7,613 bases of DNA from Campylobacteraceae bacterium. GTDB taxonomy: Bacteria; Campylobacterota; Campylobacteria; Campylobacterales; Sulfurospirillaceae. Shown one piece after another: positions 1 to 5,050 of the stretch (within the stretch, counting starts at the first letter, position 1; every line of letters starts with the position of its first letter). Under the pieces are notes generated by a model. That model did not search any database and was not told where the DNA came from. It saw only the letters and a list, made by a program, of their open reading frames with translations. The stretch spans positions 2,817-10,429 of the forward strand of contig JAFLKZ010000125.1 of assembly GCA_019162915.1 (NCBI GenBank), written 5' to 3'. The translations under genes and the position numbers were made by a program.

Positions 1-216
1 AGTAGAAATAGTGGATTCACCAATATTTAGAACCGTATCATCAGTATCATTAGAAATTCCACCTTTATCCTCAGCATCATCATTGCTATTAGTAATATTT
101 ACTGTGATAGTATCTGCCCATACAGGAGAAATTATAAGACACAGCGATATTAGTAGTAAAAATAGGAACAGGTTACTTTTTAGCCTTTTTGAAAATTTAA
201 TAATTAAAATATACAT
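1..216 (-). CDS. Exported protein, N-terminal 72 residues (gene runs off the left edge)
   Basis: Reading leftwards from the ATG at 216-214 the frame stays open to base 1, giving 72 residues of a longer protein. It starts with a textbook signal peptide: a basic n-region with K7, K10, R11 and K13, a long hydrophobic core at about residues 16-32 (rich in L, F and I), and a probable signal peptidase I site after V-W-A34, before D35. The mature part seen is polar and rich in Asp, Asn, Thr, Ser and Gly (ITNSNDD, GGISNDTDDT), as in surface beta-helix, adhesin or autotransporter passenger starts, but no family can be named from 38 residues. An AAAGG at 228-224 on the minus strand stands 7 nt before this ATG. 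An in-frame ATG at 234-232 overlaps the hepT stop (TAATG) and would add six residues (MRKGAY), but it has no good ribosome site. The location is presumably outer membrane or extracellular. Confidence is high for an exported protein, low for function. Confidence 0.75.
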   Translation of the reverse strand, partial: MYILIIKFSKRLKSNLFLFLLLISLCLIISPVWADTITVNITNSNDDAEDKGGISNDTDDTVLNIGESTIST

Positions 217-221
217 GTAAG

Positions 222-232
222 CCCCTTTCCTC
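222..232 (-). promoter_or_regulatory. Ribosome binding site of the truncated exported-protein gene
   Basis: The minus strand reads GAGGAAAGGGG here. The AAAGG core is 7 nt before the ATG at 216-214. This favours that start over the in-frame ATG at 234-232, which has only an A-rich stretch upstream. The site begins inside the two bases after the hepT stop, so the gene may be translated from the toxin-antitoxin transcript. Confidence 0.55.
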
Positions 233-233
233 A

Positions 234-584
234 TTATTTTACTTCTTTTAATATCTCATTGATTTCTTGTTTAATGTTAGGAAGTATTTCTCTTATAGTT
301 GATTCAATAATAGAAAGATTGACTCCATCATAATCATGGGCTATAAAATTTCTAATGCTCATAGATCCTTTAATAGCGCTACTAAATAATTCTATAAATT
401 TTGGGTCTTTTAGTTTTAAAAATTGTTCTGCCATCGCTATTAGGTGCATCAAAATAGCAGGTCTGGCTATCTCTTTATCTTTTAATGCTAGGCTTGCTCC
501 ATCATATTTTTTGACTATTGTTTCTATGTAAGTAATTTTTTCAAGTATGATTTCTAATCTTTGCAAATCTCTAAGTTCATACAT
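234..584 (-). CDS. hepT: HepT-family HEPN toxin RNase (DUF86), type VII toxin-antitoxin
   Basis: 116-residue, mostly helical protein of the HEPN/DUF86 family. The active-site motif RX4HXY is intact: R78-NFIA-H83-D-Y85 near the C-terminus, in the family context MSIRNFIAHDYDGVN followed by the usual I..ILP.I..EI..IL helix. Characterised HepT proteins are RNases (tRNA 3'-end cleavage or mRNA decay have been reported). The partner MntA neutralises them by adding AMP to the motif tyrosine, here Y85. The start chosen is the ATG at 584-582, because AAGAGG stands 6 nt upstream and homologues begin at about this point. A longer frame to 647 is open, but its extra 21 residues lie entirely within the antitoxin gene and look unlike the family. 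The gene overlaps mntA by 8 bp (577-584), implying translational coupling with the antitoxin made first. The family call is firm; the cellular target here is unknown. Confidence 0.9.
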   Translation of the reverse strand: MYELRDLQRLEIILEKITYIETIVKKYDGASLALKDKEIARPAILMHLIAMAEQFLKLKDPKFIELFSSAIKGSMSIRNFIAHDYDGVNLSIIESTIREILPNIKQEINEILKEVK

Positions 585-891
585 AAATAGCCTCTTTTTT
601 GACGAACTCTTTGATCGTTGCATCGCTATTGAGGTCAAAAAGGTCAATTTTTTTGTGAAACTTTTGTGCTAATTTATTTCTTAGGTTTTCATCAAGATAG
701 ACAAAAGCATTCCAGCCTTTAAAATTTGCTACAAATTCGTTAGTACTTTCATAAAAAACATCTATATCACTTGTTTCGTTTGCATTATTTTTTGCATAAC
801 TCCCAAAAATTCCGATGGTTTTTATACCATTAGAAACAAGGGCAGGCTTTATTGTTTTAAGATAGTCTAAAATTTCATTTTTGTCTATCAT
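577..891 (-). CDS. mntA: MntA-family minimal nucleotidyltransferase antitoxin
   Basis: 104-residue MNT-fold nucleotidyltransferase. The hallmark GSX10DXD motif is complete: G30-S31, then D42-I-D44, within IGIFGSYAKN and SDIDVFYE. A third acidic position is available at D83 in KIDLFD. Known MntA enzymes use ATP to AMPylate the RX4HXY tyrosine of the partner HEPN toxin, which switches off its RNase activity. Because all catalytic residues are present, this copy should be an active antitoxin rather than a relic. The length is normal for a minimal nucleotidyltransferase. AAAGGA lies about 8 nt before the ATG. The gene precedes hepT with an 8-bp overlap, so the two form one transcription and translation unit. 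A generic minimal nucleotidyltransferase of another role is possible but unlikely given the HEPN partner. Confidence 0.9.
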   Translation of the reverse strand: MIDKNEILDYLKTIKPALVSNGIKTIGIFGSYAKNNANETSDIDVFYESTNEFVANFKGWNAFVYLDENLRNKLAQKFHKKIDLFDLNSDATIKEFVKKEAIYV

Positions 892-984
892 TTAATAATT
901 CCTTTAAAAGTGAATTATGGATGTAAGCACTTCTAAAAATCTAGGATTTTGGATAATTTGCATGTAAGTCTCTTTGCTTGTCTC
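892..984. other. 93-bp gap between fliW and mntA: possible promoter and two CTTACAT motifs
   Basis: No coding potential was seen. On the minus strand a CATAAT box (919-914) lies 22 nt before the mntA start, behind a T-rich tract at about 934-947. It is the best, but weak, candidate for a mntA-hepT promoter. The minus strand carries CTTACAT twice (968-962 and 927-921), the first extended to CTTACATGC. A weak AT-only stem (AAAATC, CTA loop, GATTTT, minus strand near 938-952) has no following U tract, so fliW has no convincing terminator here and read-through into mntA is possible. Confidence 0.4.
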
Positions 985-1377
985 TTATTTTTCTTCTTTA
1001 TTCAAAAAATTTGAAACACTTTCCATTAATCCAAAATCAGGATATAAATTTGCATCTAAAAGTACTTGAGCAACAGTTCCATTGTCAGTATTAAATATTA
1101 AAGGTGCTATAAAATTTATTGTTGAAGTTTCAATTGGCGTAGCGATAATCATGATGTTGAGGATAAGGATATTGGTGTCTTCTTTGATGTCAAGAAGTGA
1201 TTTAAAATATTCTGGTACTTTAAATTCATAATTTTTTATCATAAAAGGATTGATGAGTGTAAAGGTAGTTGTATCTGATTTTGATATAAGTTTGACAAAA
1301 AAATCATCAATTTTTTCAAGTTCTACTTCTTTGATAATTTCAAATCCAGGGATCGGCGCTTTAACATTGAAAACCAT
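985..1377 (-). CDS. fliW: Flagellar assembly factor FliW (CsrA antagonist)
   Basis: 130-residue protein matching FliW along its whole length. The N-terminus is MVFNVKAPIPGFE. Family blocks follow: LEKIDDFFVKL, F.LINPFMI..YEFKVPE and TPIETSTINFIAPLIFNTDN, then the AQVLLDANLYPDFG end. FliW is a small cytoplasmic beta-barrel protein that binds the global regulator CsrA allosterically and also binds flagellin, so that free flagellin level controls CsrA repression of flagellin mRNA. This is established in Bacillus subtilis and Campylobacter jejuni. The start is set at the ATG at 1377-1375: AAAGGA lies 6 nt before it but directly abuts the other in-frame ATG at 1383-1381, which would add only M-F. 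It is divergent from bamD and upstream of the toxin-antitoxin pair in the same direction. No flagellar gene is visible nearby, which is common for fliW in this phylum. Confidence 0.93.
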   Translation of the reverse strand: MVFNVKAPIPGFEIIKEVELEKIDDFFVKLISKSDTTTFTLINPFMIKNYEFKVPEYFKSLLDIKEDTNILILNIMIIATPIETSTINFIAPLIFNTDNGTVAQVLLDANLYPDFGLMESVSNFLNKEEK

Positions 1378-1383
1378 AAACAT

Positions 1384-1389
1384 TCCTTT
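1384..1389 (-). promoter_or_regulatory. Ribosome binding site that decides the fliW start
   Basis: Minus strand AAAGGA. It sits 6 nt from the ATG at 1377-1375 and 0 nt from the ATG at 1383-1381, so the downstream ATG is the likely start. Confidence 0.65.
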
Positions 1390-1405
1390 AGTAAAATATA
1401 TCTAT

Positions 1406-1445
1406 ATTGTAGCATTTTGTATTTGAAATAAGACAATACAGTCAA
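1406..1445 (-). promoter_or_regulatory. Candidate fliW promoter(s)
   Basis: Two overlapping sigma-70-like options on the minus strand. One is TTGACT (1445-1440), an 18-bp spacer, then TACAAA (1421-1416). The other is an extended -10, TGCTACAAT (1414-1406), which needs no -35 box and fits the habit of this phylum. No sigma-54 (GG-N10-GC) or sigma-28 type box was recognised, so the gene is probably expressed with the housekeeping sigma factor. Confidence 0.45.
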
Positions 1446-1450
1446 AAAAA

Positions 1451-1476
1451 ATCGACAAAATTAAAAAAATATCGAC
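1451..1476. repeat. Two direct ATCGAC repeats with 20-bp period in the fliW-bamD divergent promoter region
   Basis: ATCGAC occurs at 1451-1456 and again at 1471-1476, each behind an A-run of seven or more (allowing one T in the second copy). The start-to-start distance is 20 bp, about two helical turns, so both faces of the DNA align. The pair is about 29 bp upstream of the proposed bamD -10 box and about 30 bp from the fliW -10 boxes. It could be a tandem site for a regulator acting on either gene. This is inference from geometry only. Confidence 0.35.
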
Positions 1477-1504
1477 TTTTATTTTAAGATAACAAAAAAG
1501 AAGA

Positions 1505-1510
1505 TACAAT
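1505..1510 (+). promoter_or_regulatory. Candidate bamD promoter (-10 box TACAAT)
   Basis: TACAAT sits 30 nt before the bamD ATG, giving a leader of about 24 nt. No TTGACA is present, but a T-rich stretch (TTTTATTTTAA, 1477-1487) occupies the -35 region, as is typical of Campylobacterota promoters. Confidence 0.5.
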
Positions 1511-1540
1511 TGGTTTTTTTTAATCAAAAGGATATTTTAC

Positions 1541-2185
1541 ATGAAAATAACGAACCTTCTTCTAGCTGTGTCATTTGTCGTTTTAGCGAGTGGTTGTGCT
1601 CCTAAAAGTAAAGAAGTTTTTAACATGCCAGCGATTTATTGGTATGAAGCAATAGCCAAAGAGATAAAAAATCAGGATTTAGAAAAAGCGGATTCTTTTT
1701 ACACGTCACTTTCTAGTGAACATATAGAATCGCCACTTCTTGCAGAAGCTATGATGATGCTTGCTAATGCACATATGCAAGAGGAAGAGTATTTGTTGGC
1801 AAATTTTTATTTAGATGAGTATTTGAAACGATATGGAAATAAAGAAAATGCTGACCACGTCAGATATCTTAAACTTAAAGCGAACTATGATTCTTTCCCT
1901 AATCCTAATAGAAATCAACAACTTCTTTTAGATACTATCGTACAAACAAAAGATTTTATCGCCAAATATCCTAACTCAAAGTTTAAACCTTTAGCGCAGA
2001 CAATGCTTGTTAAGCTAGAGCTTGGAGAGTATTTTTTGGATGAAAATATCAAAGGTCTTTATGAGCGAGTTGACAAGCCAGAGGCTTCTAAGATTTATGA
2101 TGCCAAACTTAAAAACTCAGCACTTGGTACTGCGAAGATGGCTGATCCACATATCCCTTGGTATCGTTCTTGGTTTGAAAAATAA
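1541..2185 (+). CDS. bamD: BamD-like outer-membrane assembly lipoprotein
   Basis: 214-residue lipoprotein. The signal peptide is MKITNLLLAVSFVV followed by a lipobox L-A-S-G-C19. Residue 20 is Ala, not Asp, so sorting to the outer membrane is expected. The mature part is helical with TPR-like pairs: residues around 35-60 (YWYEAIAKEI, ADSFYTSL), 63-94 (LAEAMMMLANAHMQEEEYLLANFYLDEYLKRY) and 128-162 (IVQTKDFIAKYPNSKFKPLA). The motif Y..A...F..Y....P.S.....A is typical of BamD/ComL. BamD is the essential partner of BamA in inserting beta-barrel proteins into the outer membrane. The length is a little short of the 245-residue Escherichia coli protein, as is usual in this phylum. AAGGA lies 8 nt before the ATG. 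It is followed by lon after 109 bp, an arrangement I recall from Campylobacter jejuni. A generic TPR lipoprotein is the alternative. Confidence 0.85.
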   Translation: MKITNLLLAVSFVVLASGCAPKSKEVFNMPAIYWYEAIAKEIKNQDLEKADSFYTSLSSEHIESPLLAEAMMMLANAHMQEEEYLLANFYLDEYLKRYGNKENADHVRYLKLKANYDSFPNPNRNQQLLLDTIVQTKDFIAKYPNSKFKPLAQTMLVKLELGEYFLDENIKGLYERVDKPEASKIYDAKLKNSALGTAKMADPHIPWYRSWFEK

Positions 2186-2207
2186 ACTTCTATTTACTTC
2201 TTTACTA

Positions 2208-2213
2208 TACAAT
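2208..2213 (+). promoter_or_regulatory. Candidate lon promoter (-10 box TACAAT, in TATACAAT)
   Basis: TATACAAT ends at 2213 behind a pyrimidine-rich stretch (TTCTATTTACTTCTTT, 2188-2203) in place of a -35 box. If used, transcription would start near 2220 and give lon a leader of about 75 nt containing the hairpin at 2229-2255. Confidence 0.45.
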
Positions 2214-2228
2214 AACACTTTCAACATA

Positions 2229-2255
2229 GCATAAAGCGGATCATCTGCTTTATGC
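2229..2255 (+). other. Strong hairpin between bamD and lon
   Basis: Arms GCATAAAGCGGA (2229-2240) and TCTGCTTTATGC (2244-2255) form 12 pairs with a TCA loop. Nine outer pairs are perfect Watson-Crick. The tenth is G.U in the plus-strand RNA (C.A in the minus), so it folds fully only as plus-strand RNA. No T-run follows, so it is not a standard terminator. It may be a lon leader element, a bamD 3'-end stabiliser or, read as DNA, an inverted repeat of 9-9-9 geometry. Confidence 0.6.
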
Positions 2256-2256
2256 C

Positions 2257-2268
2257 CTTACATGTAAG
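2257..2268. repeat. 12-bp perfect palindrome CTTACATGTAAG
   Basis: Perfectly self-complementary 12-mer, 26 bp before the lon ATG. Close relatives occur near other gene ends in this window: 4750-4760 (one end base changed), 211-221, 960-968 and, as a half only, 921-927. It could be a protein-binding site or a dispersed extragenic motif. Function is unknown. Confidence 0.5.
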
Positions 2269-2294
2269 ACTAAAAACAACGGAGATAAAATTTT

Positions 2295-4718
2295 ATGAAA
2301 CTAAGTGATTATAATGCTTTCCCAGCAGATATCCCTATTATTGTAGAGGATAATTTATTTTTATACCCTTTTATGATTTCACCTCTCTTTTTAAGTGATG
2401 AAGAAAATATCAATGCTGCAAATTACGCACTTGAACATAATTCATTAGTGATGGTGTGTACTGCTAAAGCAGGTAATGAACACGGAAGAGATTTTAAAGC
2501 GATCTATAATGCAGGAGTTATAGGCTCTATTATGAGAAAAGTAGATTTGCCTGATGGTCGCGTCAAAATTCTTTTTCAAGGGATGCAAAAAGGTAAGATT
2601 TTAAAAGAAGTAGCGCAGACTCCGCTTCGTGCCACGGTAGATGTTATTCATGCGAGTACTTTAAAATCAGCACAAATAGAAGCAATATTGTCTATTTTAA
2701 GAGAAAAAATTACGACACTTTCAACTTTTGGTAATCAATTTCCACCAGATTTGCTCAAAACTATCGAAGATAATAGCGATGTTAATCGTATCGGTGATTT
2801 AATTGCTAGTACGATGCGCCTTAAAAAAGAGCAAGCTTATAAACTTTTTGTGGAAGAGGATGATGAATTACGACTTCTTCAACTTATTGATTGCGTCGTT
2901 GAAGAGATAGAAACCAGTAGACTTAAAAAAGAGATTAAAACAAAAGTACACTCACAGATTGAAAAAGTTAATAAAGAATATTTTCTCAAAGAACAGTTAA
3001 AACAAATTCAAAAAGAGTTAGGCTCCGACAATCAAAGAGAAGAAGAAATCGAAGAGTACAAAAAAAAGCTTGAAGCTAAAAAAGAGTACATGGATGAAGA
3101 CGCTTATAAGGAAATTAAAAAACAGATAGATAAGCTTTCTCGTATGCATCCAGACTCTGCTGATGCTAATTTGATTCAAAGCTATTTAGACTGGGTCATT
3201 GAAATTCCTTATGGAAAGATGGCTAAAAAAGCATTGGATGTTTTAGAAGTGCGTGCTCAACTTGACAAAGACCATTACTCTTTAGAAAAACCTAAAGATA
3301 GAATAGAAGAATTTTTTGCGGTACGTGAGTTGTTGGCTAAACGAGGAATTACTGATAAGTCAGCCAGTGGTGCGATTTTATGTTTTGCAGGACCTCCTGG
3401 TGTTGGTAAAACTTCATTGGCTAACTCAATTGCTAAGGCACTCAAGCGTAAGCTGATACGTATTGCTCTTGGTGGACTAGAAGATGTCAATGAACTAAGA
3501 GGGCATAGAAGAACCTATATCGGTGCGATGCCAGGACGTGTTGTTCAAGGTATCATTGAAGCGGGGGAAATGAATCCTGTGATAGTGCTTGATGAAATAG
3601 ATAAAGTAGCAAGGAGCTTTAGGGGTGACCCAACGGCAGTATTGTTAGAAGTTTTGGACCCAGAGCAAAACAATAAATTTAGAGACTATTATCTCAATTT
3701 CAATATAGATTTAAGCAAGGTTGTCTTTATCGCAACAGCCAATGAAGTCGGCTCAATTCCTGCACCATTGCGCGATAGAATGGAGTTTATATTTGTAAGT
3801 TCTTACACACCTCAAGAAAAATATGAAATAGCTAAAAAATATCTTATTCCTCAAGAACTTAAAAAGCATGGCTTAAAAAATAGTGAAATTTCAATTGCAA
3901 AAGCAACATTACAACTCATCATTTCAAACTACACCAGAGAATCAGGCGTGCGAAATCTTAGACGTCGCATTGCAGATATTTTGCGCAAAGTGGCTAAGCA
4001 GTTACTTATCAATCCAAAATTGGACAAAGTAACGATTAATCAAACGAATTTAAAAGAGTTTCTCCCTAAAAGTGTTTTTGAAATCGACGAGGTTGATAAA
4101 GAGAATTTTGTAGGAATCGTCAATGGTTTAGCATGGACAAGTGTGGGTGGGGATGTTCTTAAAATAGAAGCCATTAGGATTCAAGGTAAAGGGGCAGTTC
4201 AATTAACCGGCTCATTAGGTGATGTTATGAAAGAATCTGCAAAAATTGCTTTAAGTGTCGTCAAAGTGCTGATAGATGAGGGTAAAATAGATGTTCCTCT
4301 CTCAATCATTCCTAAAAACCATGTAGATAAAGACGAAGCGGGTAGGGCAATTGAGCCAAGTGATGTTTATCGTAGATATGATTTACATGTACATGTTCCA
4401 GAAGGAGCAACGCCTAAAGATGGTCCAAGTGCGGGCATTGCAATGGCAACAGCTATGGCTTCGATACTCTCAAATAGAAAAGTAAAAAGTGATGTGGCAA
4501 TGACGGGTGAGCTGACATTGAGCGGAAAAGTTTTACCTATTGGTGGGTTGAAGGAAAAATTGATAGCAGCGTATAAGGCAAAAATCAAAGTAGCATTAAT
4601 TCCAAAGAAAAATTTTGAAAGAGATTTGGATGAAATTCCAGATGAAGTAAAAGAAAAGATGGTGCTTATACCTGTTTCACGTATTGAAGAAGTGTTGAAG
4701 TTGGCGTTAGAAGACTAA
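2295..4718 (+). CDS. lon: ATP-dependent protease Lon (LonA type)
   Basis: 807-residue LonA serine protease. It degrades misfolded and selected regulatory proteins in the cytoplasm as an ATP-driven hexamer. Order of parts: N-terminal substrate-binding LON domain (about 10-205); a charged helical coiled-coil region (about 215-300, KEYFLKEQLKQIQKELG and neighbours); the AAA+ module with Walker A GPPGVGKT (366-373, K372), Walker B VIVLDEID (D433, E434) and an arginine-finger segment LRDRMEF near R495; then the protease domain with catalytic S712 in DGPSAG and K755 in GGLKEK. The 43-residue Ser-Lys spacing equals that of Escherichia coli S679-K722. All catalytic residues are present, and the length is normal (E. 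coli 784). GGAG lies 10 nt before the ATG, slightly far. Its stop codon overlaps the A-run that forms the U tract of the opposing operon's terminator. Confidence 0.98.
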   Translation: MKLSDYNAFPADIPIIVEDNLFLYPFMISPLFLSDEENINAANYALEHNSLVMVCTAKAGNEHGRDFKAIYNAGVIGSIMRKVDLPDGRVKILFQGMQKGKILKEVAQTPLRATVDVIHASTLKSAQIEAILSILREKITTLSTFGNQFPPDLLKTIEDNSDVNRIGDLIASTMRLKKEQAYKLFVEEDDELRLLQLIDCVVEEIETSRLKKEIKTKVHSQIEKVNKEYFLKEQLKQIQKELGSDNQREEEIEEYKKKLEAKKEYMDEDAYKEIKKQIDKLSRMHPDSADANLIQSYLDWVIEIPYGKMAKKALDVLEVRAQLDKDHYSLEKPKDRIEEFFAVRELLAKRGITDKSASGAILCFAGPPGVGKTSLANSIAKALKRKLIRIALGGLEDVNELRGHRRTYIGAMPGRVVQGIIEAGEMNPVIVLDEIDKVARSFRGDPTAVLLEVLDPEQNNKFRDYYLNFNIDLSKVVFIATANEVGSIPAPLRDRMEFIFVSSYTPQEKYEIAKKYLIPQELKKHGLKNSEISIAKATLQLIISNYTRESGVRNLRRRIADILRKVAKQLLINPKLDKVTINQTNLKEFLPKSVFEIDEVDKENFVGIVNGLAWTSVGGDVLKIEAIRIQGKGAVQLTGSLGDVMKESAKIALSVVKVLIDEGKIDVPLSIIPKNHVDKDEAGRAIEPSDVYRRYDLHVHVPEGATPKDGPSAGIAMATAMASILSNRKVKSDVAMTGELTLSGKVLPIGGLKEKLIAAYKAKIKVALIPKKNFERDLDEIPDEVKEKMVLIPVSRIEEVLKLALED

Positions 4719-4754
4719 AAAAAGTAAGCCTGATGAAAAACTCATCAGGCTTAC
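4717..4754 (-). terminator. Intrinsic terminator of the rpsF-ssb-rpsR operon
   Basis: Perfect 13-bp stem, arms GTAAGCCTGATGA (4724-4736) and TCATCAGGCTTAC (4742-4754), with a 5-nt loop. Read on the minus strand it is followed at once by seven T (4723-4717), the classical factor-independent form. On the plus strand no T-run follows, so for lon it is at best a hairpin that protects the 3' end. The stem starts 10 bp beyond the rpsR stop, and the T-run reaches into the lon stop codon. Confidence 0.9.
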
Positions 4755-4760
4755 ATGTAA
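4750..4760. repeat. TTACATGTAA palindrome overlapping the rpsR terminator
   Basis: CTTACATGTAA shares its first five bases with the outer end of the terminator stem. It is a near-identical copy of the palindrome at 2257-2268, with A in place of the final G. Confidence 0.4.
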
Positions 4761-4763
4761 AGA

Positions 4764-5030
4764 CTATTGTTGTAATTGTTCGAAAGGAACCGCTACAACT
4801 TTTCTTGTATCGATGATGTATGGGATAATAGCAGTTGCACGCGCGCGTTTGATTGCTAGTTCTACCATTTCTTGATGTCTTTTGCAGTTACCTGTCAAAC
4901 GACGTGGCATAATTTTATAACGCTCAGAGAGTGAGTGTCTTAAAATTTTTGCATCTTTATAGTCAATGTATTCTACTTTTGCTTCACAATATTTGCAGTA
5001 TTTGCGTGCAAATTTTCTTTTCTCTGCCAT
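4764..5030 (-). CDS. rpsR: 30S ribosomal protein S18 (bS18), zinc-ribbon type
   Basis: 88-residue bS18. Family blocks seen are RKFARKYCKYC, Y.DYKD...L.....ER.KI.PRRLTG and CKRHQ......IKRAR. It has a possible metal site C12-X2-C15 with C49-X2-H52, the zinc-binding (C+) form that many bacteria have replaced by a zinc-free version. S18 sits on the 30S platform and binds as a pair with S6, whose gene lies two upstream in the same operon. It is preceded by ssb with a 20-bp gap containing AAGGA. It is the last gene of the operon, followed directly by the intrinsic terminator. Confidence 0.98.
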   Translation of the reverse strand: MAEKRKFARKYCKYCEAKVEYIDYKDAKILRHSLSERYKIMPRRLTGNCKRHQEMVELAIKRARATAIIPYIIDTRKVVAVPFEQLQQ

Positions 5031-5050
5031 TTTTTTGTCCTTATTATTTA

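Noticed and set aside
11..220. Plus-strand open frame of 69 codons at the left edge
   Set aside because: It lies antisense to a minus-strand frame with a clear signal peptide and ribosome site. The plus frame itself has no ribosome site and no recognisable domain.
585..647. Upstream extension of the HEPN gene
   Set aside because: The extra 21 codons lie wholly within mntA, do not resemble the family N-terminus, and have no ribosome site. The ATG at 584 has AAGAGG 6 nt upstream.
577..891. Functional link between the toxin-antitoxin pair and nearby lon
   Set aside because: Lon degrades antitoxins of other classes, but type VII neutralisation is enzymatic (AMP addition). Distance and opposite orientation give no support.
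2229..2255. CIRCE element for HrcA before lon
   Set aside because: The 9-9-9 geometry agrees, but the arms share essentially no bases with TTAGCACTC / GAGTGCTAA.
3275..3490. Minus-strand frames inside lon (also 4367-4588)
   Set aside because: They are antisense to the conserved AAA+ and protease parts of Lon, and their composition follows the complementary codons.
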